64,000 bases of DNA from Scylla paramamosain (Eukaryota > Arthropoda > Malacostraca > Decapoda > Portunidae). The notes under the pieces are model-generated. The model saw only the letters and a list, made by a program, of their open reading frames with translations, did no database searches and was not told where the DNA came from. The stretch covers positions 518,501-582,500 of the forward strand of contig NW_026973719.1 in NCBI RefSeq assembly GCF_035594125.1, read 5' to 3'. Both the position numbers and the translations under genes were made by a program. Positions 9,419-22,689 of this stretch are shown one piece after another (position 1 is the stretch's first letter; each line of letters opens with the position of its first letter).

Positions 9419-10560
9419 GTGAGGTTGGGAGGGAAGGGGGGGTGGGGTGGGGACAGGAGACCAGGGGTGCATTATACGGGAAGTTTCTCTCTAACCCTGC
9501 ACCCCCGTTCGTTTGGGGCAGTCCATCAGCAGGAAGCAGCAAAAATGGCCACCCACAGCACTCTTCTTAGCATAAGAGCTCACTGATGACCCTGTACTTG
9601 ACATTGTGGACATTATTTATAGAAGAAATGAAGTTTTAAGGAGGCAAGAGGAGGAGAGAGAAGAGAGCCCACAGAGTCCTATGAGAGTCAGGGATTATGC
9701 TTGTTTATCAAAAGTAGTCTTTGTTACATATGTGGTCAAGGTGTCGCGATTCTACCACTCCAAAGTTGCTTTTTTTTTTTTTTTTCGTTAGACTCCCTCC
9801 AAACTAAGCCTTGAGGCCAGCATGCATGCTCTGGCTGGCCTGTCCAGTGGCCTGAACAGGCTGGCCCCACAAAAAAGTTACTCATACAGGAATCAGGCAA
9901 CCTGAAGGGCCACACTCAGTTCTGCTTAGTGCCCAGACACTGTTGTGGAAGGTTGGCAGGCTGGCTGCTCTGCTCCACGCTGATGAACTGGAATGGCTGG
10001 CTCTGGCTCTGCTTCTGGCCTTGGCTACATTAATTATGACATTATCAACCTGTTGGCTTCATTAAGGGATAATCCCATCCTATGCCCCTATAATTTCATT
10101 TGGGCCAACAGCAAGCTCTGATGTGTGAAAGCAGTGAGTGCAGGCTGTGTATTGAGAACAACAAACACACTTCTTGCCACTACATCACAGACTGTGTTAA
10201 AGCACGACAATTCTGAAGAACTGGTGTGAGTGACATGCCCTCCATGGTGGAACACTTGGTTGACCTGTGAGTCTTGAGGCAAGTGAAGACTGCTGACCCA
10301 AAATTCCTACAAGCTAGATAATGAACAAAGTGAGCACTAACATTATGTTGTCATTGTTATTATTATTGTCACTATAATTATTAGGTAGTATTATTACTAT
10401 CAATATTAGTAGTATTAGTATCACTGTCATTATTATTACTATCATCATTCATCTTATTTGTTGTTGTCTCAAAGACCCATTCTATTTCATCGCAACATTC
10501 ATTTACAATACTTCCAAACTGGGGGCCACCTCACGTGCAGTGTCTTAACAACAGTCCTTT
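9417..10560 (+). other. Intronic sequence with a possible LINE C-terminal remnant near 10.0-10.33 kb
   Basis: Mostly unassigned. At about 10115-10290 a plus-strand frame reads CRLCIENNKHTSCHYITDCV then KARQFWRTGVSDMPSMVEHL, a C-x2-C-x(n)-H-x(n)-C pattern like the zinc-binding tail of some non-LTR reverse transcriptases. No start, no upstream RT domain seen. An AT-rich ATT/TTA stretch follows. Confidence 0.4.
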
Positions 10561-10564
10561 GTTG

Positions 10565-13262
10565 AACTTTTTTCATGTAAGAGGGACACGGGCCAATGGC
10601 AACAAAAACCCAATTTAAAAAAAAAAACCCACCGAGATGCAAGTCCCCAAACAGGGTCCAAAGCGGTGATCAAAAATTGAAGGATAAGTGTGTTGAAACT
10701 TCCCTCTTGAAGGAGTTCAAGTCACAGGAAGGTGGAAATACAGAAGCAGGTAGGGAGTTCCAGAGTTTACCAGAGACAGGGATGAATGATAAGATTACTG
10801 GTTAACTCTTGCATTAGAGAGGTGGACAGAGTAGGGGTGAGAAAAAGAAGGTCTTGTGCAGCAAGGCTGCAGTAGGAGGGGAGGCATGCAGCTAGCAAGA
10901 TCAGAAGAACAGTTAGCATGAAAATGGTGATAGAAGATAGCAAGAGATGCAACATTGCAGCAGTGAGTAAGAGGCTGAAGACAGTCAGTTATTGAGGAGT
11001 TGATGAGACAAAAAGCTTTTGATTCAACCCTGTCTAGAAGAGCATAATCCATAGAAAGGCATAATCCATACATGGATGGATAGGGCCTCTGTACAGAGCA
11101 GCTGGAAGGGTGAGAAAAACTGGCGATGTCTCAGAATGCCTAACTTCATAGAGGCTGTTTTAGCTAGGGATGAGATGTGAAGATTCCAGTCTAGATTATA
11201 AGAAAAGGACAGACCGAGGATGTTCAATGTAGGAGAGGGGAACAGTTATGTGCCATTGACGAAGATGGAATATTTGTCTGGAAGGTTGTGTTGAGTTGGT
11301 AGATGGAAGAATTGAGTTTTTGAGGCATTGAACAATACTAAGTTTGCTCTGTCACAATCAGAAATTTCAGAGAAATCAGACGACAGGTGTTCTGTGGTTT
11401 CCTTTTGTGACCTGTTTACTTCCTGAAGGGTTGGACATCTATGAAAAGACGTGTAAAAGTGCAGGGTGGTATCATCATCATATGAGTGGATAGGACAAGA
11501 AGTTTGGTTTAGAAGATCATTGATGAATAATAGGAAGAGAATATGTGATAGGACAGAACCCTGAGGAACACCACTGTTAATAGATTTAGAAGAACACTGA
11601 CCATCTACCACAGCAGCAACAGAACGGTCAGGAAGGAAACTTAAGATGAAGTTGCTGAGAAAAGGATAGAAGCCGTAGGAGGGCAGTTTGGAAATCAAAG
11701 CTTTGTGTCAGACTCTATCAAAAGCTTTTGATATGTCTAAGGCAACAGCAAAAGTTTCTCTAAAATCTCTAAAAGAGATGACCAAGACTCAGTAAGAAAA
11801 GCCAGAAGAAGTAGAGCAGCCTTGACAGAACCCATACTGGCGATCAGATAGAAAGTTGTGAAGTGAAAGATGTTTAAGAATCTTCCTGTTGAGGAAAGAT
11901 TAAAAAATTTTAGATAGGCAGGAAATTAAAGCAATAGGATGGTAGTTTGGGGGATTAGAACGGTCACCCTTTTTAGGAACATGCTGAATGTAGGCAAACT
12001 TCCAGCAAGAAGGAGAGGTAGATGTTGACAGATGGAGTTGAAAGAGTTTGACTAGGCAAGGTGCAAGCACGGAGGCATGGTTTCGGAGAACAATAGGAGG
12101 GACCCCATCAGGTCCATAAGCCTTCTGAGGGTTTAGGCCAGTGAAGGCATGGAAAACATCGTTGTGAAGAATTTTAATAGGTAACACAAAGTAGTCAGAA
12201 GGTGGAGGAGAGGGAGGAACAGGCACTGAATCATTCAAGGTAGAGTTTTTAGCAAAGGTTTGAGGAAAGAGTTCAGCTTTAGAAATAGATGAGATCAGAG
12301 TGGTGCCATCTGGTTGAAATAAAAGAGAGAAAGATGAAGAAGCAAAGTTATGGGAGATGTGTTTGGTTAGGTGCCAGAAGTCATGAGGGGAGTTAGATCT
12401 TGAAAAATTTTGACACTTTCTATTTATGAAGGAGTTTTTGGCTTGTTGGAGAAAAGACTTTGCATGGTTCCAGGCAGAAATATTCATGCATGAGAAATAT
12501 TCATGCATTCAGGCATGAGATTCTGGTGATGGAAGGCTCAAGTACCTTTTGTTACCCATCTCTCTATCATGTATAACACAAGAACAGGCTGTGTTAAACC
12601 AAGGTTTGGAAGGTTTAGGTCGAGAAAAAGAGAGAGGAATGTACGCTTTCATGCCAGATACTATCACCTCTGTTATGTACTCAGCACACAGAGACAGTCT
12701 GTGACATGGAAGCAGTAGTCATTCCAAGGAAAATCAGCAAAACACCTCCTCAGGCCCCCTAACTAGCAGAAGCAAAATGTCAGAGGCACCTCTGCTTAGG
12801 GGGATCCTGAGGAGGAATTGGAGCAATAGGATGAGATACAGAAGTGAGATTGTGATCAGAGGAGCCCAACAGAAAAGATAGGGTAACAGCATAAGCAGAT
12901 GGATTAGAAGTCAGGAAAAGGTCAAGAATGTTGGGCATATCTCCAAGACAGTCAGGAATACAAGTAGGATGTTGCTCTGGGTCGTGGAGAATGGTAAAGT
13001 TGAAGGCTAGTTCACCAGGATGGTCAGTTAAAGGAGAGGAAAGCCAAAGCTGGTGGTGAACATTGAAGTCTCCAAGAATGGAGATCTCTGCAAAAGGGAA
13101 GAGAGTCAGAATGTGCTCCACTTTGGAAGTTAGTCAAAGAATTTCTTATAGTCAGAGAAGTTAGATGAGAGGTATACAGCACAGATAAATTTAGTTTGAA
13201 TGAGTCTGTGGTTGAAGCCAGATGGTGGAAAATTCAGAAGATTCAAGAGTGTGGCAATTCAC
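10565..13262 (-). mobile_element. LINE-A copy 4, decayed, nearly full RT and partial endonuclease
   Basis: Minus-strand copy running from the 3' UTR (10565) through the C-terminal domain (10795-11073), RT fingers and palm (11246-12508) to the endonuclease (12780-13121). Frames are broken several times. RT pieces include [20 protein letters not shown] and YDDDTTLHF where intact copies have YADD, and [20 protein letters not shown]. The endonuclease keeps [14 protein letters not shown] and SSDHN. Sits in the intron between exons 16 and 17. Confidence 0.93.
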
Positions 13263-13464
13263 CTAGTGAAGACTGAATTGTCTTTGCCAACACAAAGACC
13301 CAGCTCAGGAGTGATCCTGCGCCACCTGCAACATCAAGATCTGAGGTCACTGGGTAAATGAGGTGGTGGGGGTGCTGGCCAACACAATCACTTTGAACAT
13401 GATGATAAATATTTGTTCTCATTGAAATTAGTGAACATATTTAATAATGATAATATTAATAATG

Positions 13465-13535
13465 CATTACTGTTATTATTATTATTATTATCATCATCAT
13501 CATTATCATCATCATCATCATTATTATTATTATTA

Positions 13536-13571
<36 letters not shown>

Positions 13572-13609
13572 CAGTTGTAGTAGTAGTAGCATCATTATTA
13601 TTATTATTA

Positions 13610-13659
<50 letters not shown>

Positions 13660-13683
13660 AACAAAACACCAGTGATACAGAAG

Positions 13684-13779
<96 letters not shown>

Positions 13780-13785
13780 TGAAGT
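13465..13785. repeat. (TTA)n/(TCA)n and (TG)n microsatellites
   Basis: Interrupted TTA/TCA triplet tract at about 13465-13660 and (TG)n of about 50 units at 13685-13780, immediately downstream of exon 16 on the minus strand. Confidence 0.95.
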
Positions 13786-13809
13786 GGGGTGCATGGCATC
13801 AAGACTCGC

Positions 13810-14809
13810 GTGACAGAGAGAAGCATGGGGGTGACGGCTGCAGCGTAGGTGAATGCTTTGGCAGCCATCACATTCTCACTGCAGGCCACACTGACCACCA
13901 CCGCTGCCTCCCCCTCAATGCCAGGTGGCAGGAGGCAGGAGATGGTGTTGGCACTCTCCTGCAGCATGGGGCACTCAGCACCACCAACCACCACCATCAT
14001 GTACCCGGGAATGAACCCCGAGCTGTTCCCCACCAGCACCGCACCTCCGTTGATGCTGCCGGACTGAGGTGTTAGGGCAGAGGCCACGGGCAGGGTAGTG
14101 GAGGTCACCTTGTTGCCCACAACTGCCCTAGCCCCAGCCATGGTCACCATGGGTCTGTAGGAGCCTGCGGACAGGCCGGCTGCTGTGCAGGACACTTTGG
14201 TGGGGGTGAGAGAGGTGATGGTGCAGGAGTAGGAGGTGGGATGGTCCTCTGTTGAGTGACTCTGTTGTGGGTGTCTCTCCTGGGGGTTGTGGTCCAGTAT
14301 GTGGGGAAGAGGGCCAATGCCAGCCATGCGCCAGGCACCCAGCTGCACCGTCTCCTCAAAGGTGGCTGCCCCGGTGCCGGTGAAGCTACCCCAGAAGCCC
14401 CGAGGGGCCTCCAGCACATCCACCAGGGACAGCCTCGCCTTCTGCCCCAGGCCATGCAGGTACTTACCACTGAGCACGTTATCCTCATCCTCGGCCACTG
14501 TCTCCACCAGGCGGTCCATCTCATCACCCGCCTCCACACCCAGGAAGTCCTCAACCTCATCCTTCAGCACCACCACCACCACTCCTCCCTTTCTTCCACC
14601 ATCAAGTCTTCCTTCTCCTCCTCCTGAGGCACCTCTCGGCAGCCATGGGGGACCGACTGTTGCACCAGAGTGATGGTGACCTTGGTGTTGTCACTGCCAA
14701 AGTTGTGGCCAGACAATGTCACTTCCTCGCCCTGCACTGCCATGCTGGTGACCACAGGGGTGAGTGCCTCACTGTAGGTGAAGGTAAGGGTGTCCATCTT
14801 GGCCAGCAC
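13810..14809 (-). CDS. PKHD1L1: PKHD1L1-like exon 16, long: several IPT/TIG domains, one frame break, GC donor
   Basis: Acceptor TCCTGCAG. First frame: VLAKMDTLTFTYSEALTPVV, SMAVQGEEVTLSGHNFGSDN, then an acidic run (EEEKEDLMVEEREE). The frame then changes within a (GTG)n run near 14570-14584 and continues VLKDEVEDFLGVEAGDEMDR..., VASALTPQSGSINGGAVLVG, ECPMLQESANTISCLLPPG and FTYAAAVTPMLLSVT. One missing G at GAGGAG/TGGTGG restores a single frame. It also makes the exon 333 codons plus two bases, exactly the phase exon 17 needs. The 3' end has no GT; CAC|GCGAGT is a GC donor in the right phase. Confidence 0.82.
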
Positions 14810-14829
14810 CTGCAGGAGATTTTCTTTTA

Positions 14830-15713
14830 AGCTTTTTAAGATTTAGTCACTCAAAAGACACCAAATTACCATATTATGGTTTGAGACGAGAAAAGGAATT
14901 TATATAGTCTTTTGCCAAGACACTGTTGATGTTGGATACACATCTAGTCTTAGATATGGTGACAGACTTAAATAATTCACTCATCTTGATCATTCTGCAC
15001 TGAAAGGAAGATGTGCCATGTGGTAATACAGTAATGCACACATGAGTACCACTGCCAACAGTGCCTCACCACACATCCAGGCAGCAGCTCTGACTCAGTA
15101 CTCTGCTGTGTTCCTCTTGCCTCAAGTTTAGAATGAAGACAAGTGTTCTTTTAACTTCATGTATGCACACACACTCACACACACACAGCCTTAGACACAC
15201 CTCCACACACCTATCAGTGCACCAAGGCCTTCTCTCAGCACCTCAGGAATAGAAATAAAACACTATGACATAGTACTGACACCAGTGCCGTCACCACCCC
15301 ATGCAAGACTAATGACGGCGAAAGTGGCTCACAAGACAACACTCACTCATCTGTCACTGCCCCCCACAAGAGTAATGGTGATGCAAGCAGTTCAGCCTCA
15401 CCAAGACAACCCTCATTCAGCTGTTCAGAATGACAACACATGTGCAGCCAAAACCATCCCCTTGTGCTTTGGCCCAACACATCACTCACTTTGCTGTTAA
15501 GGAGTAATGACTGGGATCATAATTCACTGGTTAATAAATAATTATAGAACTTTTAGAGCTGTGTTTATGGCGTGCCCCACTCAAACCCTTGGGCCAACCA
15601 CTAGGTAATTTGACTTGAGGAATGAGAGTGAAGTAGCAGTACTTGGTGAGCAGAAAGACTTCACAGCTCTAACGTAACTCATAAATAGTGAGAAGCTGGC
15701 TTACAACAACTCT

Positions 15714-15769
<56 letters not shown>

Positions 15770-15775
15770 CATAAG
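14830..15775. other. Intron between exons 15 and 16, no gene
   Basis: Unassigned sequence. Holds one copy (15168-15262) of a motif CCTCCACACACCTATCAGTG...CACCTCAGGAATAGAAAT that recurs next to LINE-B ends at 18.86 and 22.63 kb, and a (CA)n tract at 15717-15766. Confidence 0.6.
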
Positions 15776-18700
15776 CAGCAGCTGAAGAAATATTAGGCAA
15801 AGTTTAGAAATTGGCCAGAGTTAAAGAGTACAACCAAGTGTGGATGAAAAAGATAGGACCAGAGAAGAGAGAGCTACTATAAATGAACTAAGAAGAGAAT
15901 TAAATGAAAAAAAAAAAAAAAAACGAAAAAAGACCAGAAGTGGAGAAGAGGTTCTATTGAAGGGTCACAGACATGAGGCTGAGAAAGTGGTAGAGGAAAG
16001 AGGACAATGCAGAAGGGGAGGTTTAAAAGTGGAGTATACTAACTTAAATGGTCTGATACCAGTAGTGTTGAAAGTTAGAGACTGTTTAAGAGAGAAGAGA
16101 AGCCAGATATCATGGCAATTGTTGAAACAAAACTGGAGAGTGATGTGGACGTTTTAGATATTGGTGATGGAAATTACAACCTCTGGATGAGAAATAAAAG
16201 ATTTAAGCAGGGTTTAGGTGTGATGCTCCTAATTAGACAAGGATTGACAGTGAAATCTACTACATGTGGGGAGGGGAAGGCAGAGGTACTGAAAATAGCC
16301 TTTAAAAGAAATGTGGGAAGATGCCAAAATACTGCAGTGACCTATGTTTCCCTTATTCCAACTCAAGGGGTGAGGAAGAATACAAGAGAATGCTGAGAGA
16401 CATAAAGGCATGTTTATCCAAGTTGCTGGATGAAAATGAGGTGAACTAGTGACAGGAGACTTTAACTGTAAACAGATATCTTGGGAAAATTGGACCACAT
16501 AACATAGCAAGTCATCACAGGGGGGACCAAATTACTGGAGTTGGCTGTTGAGAATATTCTGATGTAGTGGGTTAAAGAAGACACAAAATTCAGAGAAAAT
16601 GAAATACTGTCAAAGCTGGATCTAATTTTTACGAAGGAACAAGCCATAATAAAGGATTTAAAACACAAAAAACCAATAGATAAAAGTGACTATGCACTGA
16701 TTCAGTTCTTAGTAATGAATAAAAACATAGATATGAGAAAAGACCACAGGAGAGAATGGTTGAACTGTAGTGAGACAAATTTTGGACAGCTTAGGAAGTA
16801 TTTCATTGAAATGGATTGGAACAAAGTATTTCAAATGGGTGATATAGAAGGAGAGTGGACCACCTTCCTGAACATTTATAATAAAGGAGAGGGGAAATGG
16901 ACACCTATGAAATCAACAGAAAACCTTTTTAAGAAGGACTGGAGTAACAAGAGATGTGCTACAGCTAGACTGGAGACAGAAAAAAGCATGGAATGTGGAA
17001 GAAATATAAGAGACATGACTTGTGGACCAATTATATAAGAAAGAGGAATGAATATGTTAAAATACACAGAGATGAGTAGAATTATGAAAAGAATGTTGTG
17101 CATAAATGCAAAGACCAACCAAAACTGTTTTAAAAATTTATGAATGGAAAATTGAGGAGTAAAGAAGACATCAGCTGAGTAATAGTTGGAGAAGAAATGG
17201 TCGAAGACCCAAAAGAGATGGCTGAAGTGTTCAACAGACACTTCCACTCACTGCTTACTAAAGAAAATTATTTTAGGGAAGAAAGGATAGTGATGGAAAA
17301 TGGGACTGGTCTGAAAGAGGTAGTAACATCAACAGAAGAAGTAAAGAATATATTGGAAGAGCTGGGTGTATGGAAAGCAATGGGACCTGATAGTCTGTCA
17401 AGCTGGATTCTAAAGAAGTGTAGCCCAAAACTAGCTAAGGTGATACACAATATAATTAGCACCACCCTGTTGGAAGGAAAAGTACCCAAAGATTGGAAAT
17501 AGGCGAATATTACCCAATTCACAAGGCTGGAAGTAAAGGAGACTCATTTAACAATAGACCAGTATTGCTGACAAGTGTGGTACCAAAGATCTGCAAAAAG
17601 ATCATCAAGAACAGATGGGTGAAATGCCTGGAAGACAACAATGTGATAACAGACAGACAATTTGGATTCAGAGAAGGAAGATCTTGTGTAACAAATTTGA
17701 TAAGCTTCTACACAAGAGTAATGGACATAGTGCAAGAGAGAGATGGATGGACTGACTGCATGTACTTAGACCTGCAAAACGCATTATACAAAGTACCATA
17801 CAGAAGGCTAATATGGATAACTGAAAAATATAGGAAGATTGGGAGGATCGTTATTAAAATGCATGACCAACTTCTTGACGGAGAGATAAATGAGGACAGT
17901 AATCAGAGGCAATAAGTCAAAGTGGAAACCGGTAATAAGTGAAGTTCTGCAATATATGTAAACGACATGATGGAAGGAATGACAAGCCACATGAGTCTCT
18001 TTGCTGATGATGCCAAGATTATGAGAAAAGTAACAAATGAAAAAGACTGCAAAGCTCTGAATCAAGACCTAATTAAGATAAATAAATGATTGTTGAGATG
18101 GAACATGGAGTTTAATGCCAAGAAATGTAGTGTGGTGAAGTTTGAAAAAAGTGCAAGAAAAACAGAAGGCATCTACTATTTGGGAAATGAGAAAATTACT
18201 ATAAGATCAGAGAAAAAGATCTGGGAGCAATCATTTCTAATAAAGTGTCATTTGTGAAGCATGTAAACAAGATCACTGGATAAACATGCAATCTGCTGAG
18301 AAACATGAAGATGGCATTCACCGACAATGAAGATGATATGATAAAAAAAAAATTGTAAACAACAATGACATATCCAGGACTGGAGTATGCAGCATTAGTG
18401 TGCTCACCAAGTTTGACGAAGGATACCAGGAAGCTAGAAAGAATTCAGAGAGCTGCAACTAAAATCCCTACAAGCCTAAGAGGGCATAGTTATGAAGAGA
18501 AGTTTATGAGATTGGGCCCAACTACACTACAAAAAAGGAGGGAAAGAGGTGATTTGATAGCACTATACAGAATATTGGAAGGGATGAAAAAATTGGGCAG
18601 GGATAATCTTGTGATACCTGATAAGAGAGATACCAGAGGACATGGAAGGAAACTGATAAGGAGTGTTTGCAGAAGAGACATCAAGAAACATAGCTTTCCC

Positions 18701-18860
18701 CACAGGAGCATAGCAGTGTGGAATTCATTTATTGATGAGACTGTGTGCCAAGACAGTCCATAAATTTAAAGAAAATCTGGATAAAAGTCGATATGGAGAT
18801 GGAACAGCATGAGCCTAGTGTGCCTCTTGTCCTGTATTTCACAACTAGGTAAATACACAC
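15776..18860 (+). mobile_element. LINE-B copy 1, full-span but decayed
   Basis: ORF1-like remnant at the 5' end, endonuclease remnants (MAIVETKLESDVDVLDIGDG, 16112 on; GDFNCKQISW near 16470), and an RT broken into many frames: KAMGPDSLSSWILKKCSPKL at about 17370, VTDRQFGFREGRSCVTNLIS-type block at 17650, SLFADDAK palm remnant near 18000, and LEYAALVCSPSLTKDTRKLE (18383). Ends CACAACTAGGTAAATACAC, the LINE-B 3' signature. Confidence 0.88.
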
Positions 18861-18944
18861 ACACAGTCTTGGCTGCACCTCCACACATCCATCTGTGCAC
18901 CAAGGTCTTCTTTCAGCACCTCAGGATAAGAAAGAAAACAGACC

Positions 18945-18945
<1 letters not shown>

Positions 18946-19033
<88 letters not shown>
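18946..19033. repeat. (CA)n microsatellite
   Basis: About 44 CA units between LINE-B copies 1 and 2. Confidence 0.95.
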
Positions 19034-19034
<1 letters not shown>

Positions 19035-19035
<1 letters not shown>

Positions 19036-19630
19036 AAAAGAACAGAAGAAAGAGACCTTGGTGTAGTTATTACTGACAAGCTGTCACCAGCTATTAACAC
19101 TGAAAAACATAAGAACAGCATTTGCACATCTGGATGAGGAAATGATAAAAAAAAAAATTATTGTGACCATGATACACCCAGGATTGGAGTATGTAGCTGT
19201 GGTATGGTCACCTAATACCAAGAAATCTATAAGAAAATAGGAAGAGTAGCAACAGTCACCTCCAAGTTTGGAGGATCTAATGTATGAAGAAAGAATGTCT
19301 AAATCGTGTCTTATAACATTAGAACAGAGAAGAGAGAGAGGTGATCTGATCATACTATACAGAATGATGACTGAAATAAAAAAACTTGGATAGGAAGGAC
19401 TTGGTGATGTGGGATACAAGAGGCTCAAGGGTACATGGCAGAAAACTTAAAAAAGATGCATGTAGAAGAGATGTTAAGAAAATAGCTTCCCACATAGAAC
19501 TGTGGAGGTCTGGAATGATTTGAACAAAGAAGTCATTGATACAAATACAATACATAAATTTAAGACAAAGTTAGATAAAAATAGATATGGAGACAGGATA
19601 GCACAAGCAAAGCTCTTTCCTGCATGTCAC
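19035..19630 (+). mobile_element. LINE-B copy 2, 3' fragment
   Basis: Begins with the EERDLGVVITDKLSP segment (19047 on), after the RT palm, and runs to the C-terminal PHRTVEVWN-like segment and GDRIAQAKLFPAC. 5'-truncated and frame-broken; it starts at a (CA)n tract. Confidence 0.82.
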
Positions 19631-19649
19631 ACACACAAACACACACACA

Positions 19650-22632
19650 CACACACACAAAGAGGCTAAAGGGAAAAATTAATCAAGAACAGAAGAAAAG
19701 ACTAAACTTTTTTTAGAGTTTTGGAGAGTTTTTGGAGACAGCGTGAAAAAATGGTACATAAAGGAAAAGGAATAAATTAAAGTAAAAGAAAAAAATTGCA
19801 AAAATGAAGGACTGAATGTGATGTACACCAACACAGACGGACTGTTACACAGGACACTGGAATTATAAGACTATTTAAAAGAAAAAGAATCTGAAGATAG
19901 CGTGTTTAACAGAAATAAAGCTACAAGAAGAAAATCAGACTATCATTAACAACAACTACAATATGTGGAGAAGAGACAGGATTGGCAAAGGAGGGGGAGG
20001 TGTAATGATAATGACAAGAAATGAGGTGAAGACAAAAATAATGAAATATGGGGAAGGAAAAGCAGAAATAGTGACTGTTAACTTGGAGGATAATCATGGA
20101 GAAATACTGATGGTAATAACAACCCACGTACCACCCAAAAACAAATTCTTGGAGCAAGGAAGGCTGTGAGAAAATAATAGAAGATACCACTCAGCATTTG
20201 AGTAAATTAATCAAAAGTAATAAAACAGAATTATTGGTTGGTGACTTCAATTGCAAAGAAATAAATTAGGAAACATTCAAGGCATGAGGAAACAAGACTG
20301 CATGGTGAGAAAGATTTATGAAGCTGACTATAGAAAACACAATGATGCAATGGGTGACCAAAAATACAAGATATATAAGAGATGATGAACCAACAAGACT
20401 TGACTTAATATTAACAAAAGGAATTGACCTAACTAAAGAAATGGTACATGTCCCCCATGGAAAAAAGTGACCATATAATGATAGAAATAGAGACTGACAG
20501 TGATGTCAGTGCAGAGGATGAATCCTACAAACAAAACAGGAGAAACTATGGAAAAGCTAACGTAAATATCTTACGAGATTCTATGAAGCAACGGACAGGA
20601 GAAAGCTGAAGAGAGCAAATTATATGCAAGGCAATATAAGACTATATGAGGCAGGAGTGAATAAATATGTCCCACTATACAAACCTAAAGAAAAAGGAAA
20701 ACTGGTGTAGTTAACGCAAGATGTGCAAGAGCAAAGAGAAAAGAGATGAAGCATGGATAACAACGAAAAGAAGTGGAAACCAAAAAAATAAAGACTTTAA
20801 GATAGCAAGAAATGAATATGTGTAAATAAGGAGAGGGAAAGAAAAAGGATATGTAAAAGATGCACTTGAGAAGTGCAAGGACAAACCAAAACTATTCTAG
20901 ATTCATAAATGGAAAAATTAAACTCAAAGAAAAACTAGAACAGTTGAAGGATGGACATGAAACATATGAAGACCCAAAAGACATGAGTGAATTGCTAAAC
21001 AAAAAGTTCCACCAAGTTTTCACAAAAGAATCAGAATTTAAAGAACCACAAGATGTGAACACAAAAGAACAAATGTGGGAAATTACAGTAATCAAAGAAC
21101 TTTATTAAATGGTTGAGGAACTGGAAGAGAGAAAAGCAACAGGACCAGATGGAGTATCAGGTTTCATTTTAACAGGAAACAGTTAATTGAACCAGTATAT
21201 GACATAATAAAATGCTCAGTATCAATTGGAAGTGCCTAAGGAATGGAAGAGAACAGGTATAGTGCCAATTTATCAATGTGGAAAAAAAGAAGAGCCATTA
21301 AACTACAGACCAGTATCAATGACCAGCATAGTATGCAAGATCTGTGAAAAAGTGACGCAGAAGCAGTGGACAAAACTTCTAGAGAACATGATATAATATC
21401 AGAAAAGCAGTATGGCTTTAGATAAAAACAATCATGTGTAATAAATCTGATCAGCTTCTATTCAAGAGTGACTGATATAATGCAGGAGAGGGATGGATGA
21501 GTAGACTGTGTGCATTTAGATCTAAAAAAAAAAAAAAGCTTTTGACAAAGCTCCCCACAACAGGCTACTATGGAAGCTAGAAAATGTTGGAGAATTAAAT
21601 GGAAAAATAATAAACTGGATGGAAAGCTACTTAAAGGGAAGAGAAATGAGAATGGCAGTAAAGGATGTAAAAGTCAAAATGGAGAAAAGTAGATAGTGGA
21701 GTACCACAAGGATCAGTGCTGGCACCAATACTTTTCCTTATCTACACCAGTGATATGCCAGAAGGAGTAATGAGTTACACAAATTTGTTTGCAGATGATG
21801 CAAAATTACAAAAACATATGAAAGACTGAAAATCTACAAGAGGATCTGAATAAAATCTGGGACTGGAGCAAGAAATGTGAGATGGAGTTTAATATGAAAA
21901 AATGTCATGTAATGTAAGTGGGAAAAAGTGAAAAGAGACCAAAATGGATCTAGAAAATGGGAAATGCAGAAATAATAAAAGTACAAGAAGAGAAAGATCT
22001 GGGAGTGAATATACAGGACAGTCAATAATCAGAGATGCACATACAGAAGATGTTCAGAGATACATATAGAACGATGAGAAATATTAAAACAGCATTCCAC
22101 TACATGGATAAAGGTATGAAGAGAAAGATAATTACCACTATGATTTGACCAAAGCTGGAATATGCTAAATCAGTGTAGTCTTCCCACAAGATGAAACATG
22201 TCAAAGAAATAGAAAGAATACAAAGGATGGCAATGAAGATGGTTCCAGAACTGGAAGAATTAACGTATGAAGACAAGTTAATGAAGATAAATCTGCCACA
22301 TTGGAACAAAGAAGAGAACAGGAAGACTTAATAACTATATATAAATTGTGGAATTGAATGGAAGAAATTGATAATGAGAAACTGCTGCTAAGAGAAGTAG
22401 AAAATACCAGATACACACGAGGCCACAGCAAAAAAATAAAAAAAGAAAGATGCTTGAATAACATAAAGAAACAGTTTCCAACAAAGAAATCCAGAAGTAT
22501 GGAACAAGCTCAGTGAGGAGGTAGTACTGGAAACAAGTGTGTGCAACTTTAAGGAACAACTGCACAAGTGTAGATATGGAGACAGGACCACACAAGCATA
22601 CCTCAGGCCCTGGAAATTACAACTAGGTAAAA
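19650..22632 (+). mobile_element. LINE-B copy 3, full-span, heavily decayed
   Basis: Endonuclease remnants (IYKLQ.E, MWRRDRIGKGGGGVMIMTRN at 19963), GDFNCKEIN near 20240, RT blocks at 20860-21108 and 21120-21840 (LEERKATGPDGVSG; PVSMTSIVCKIC; FADDAKLQ), thumb and C-terminal region to 22600. Stops in every frame. Ends TACAACTAGGTAAAATATGC. Confidence 0.86.
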
Positions 22633-22689
22633 TATGCACACACATGCAGCCTTGGCTGGAACTCCACACACCCATCAGTGCACCAAAGC

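Noticed and set aside
13686..14673. Plus-strand frames opposite exon 16
   Set aside because: Antisense shadows of the IPT-coding exon; the minus-strand frame has the domain motifs.
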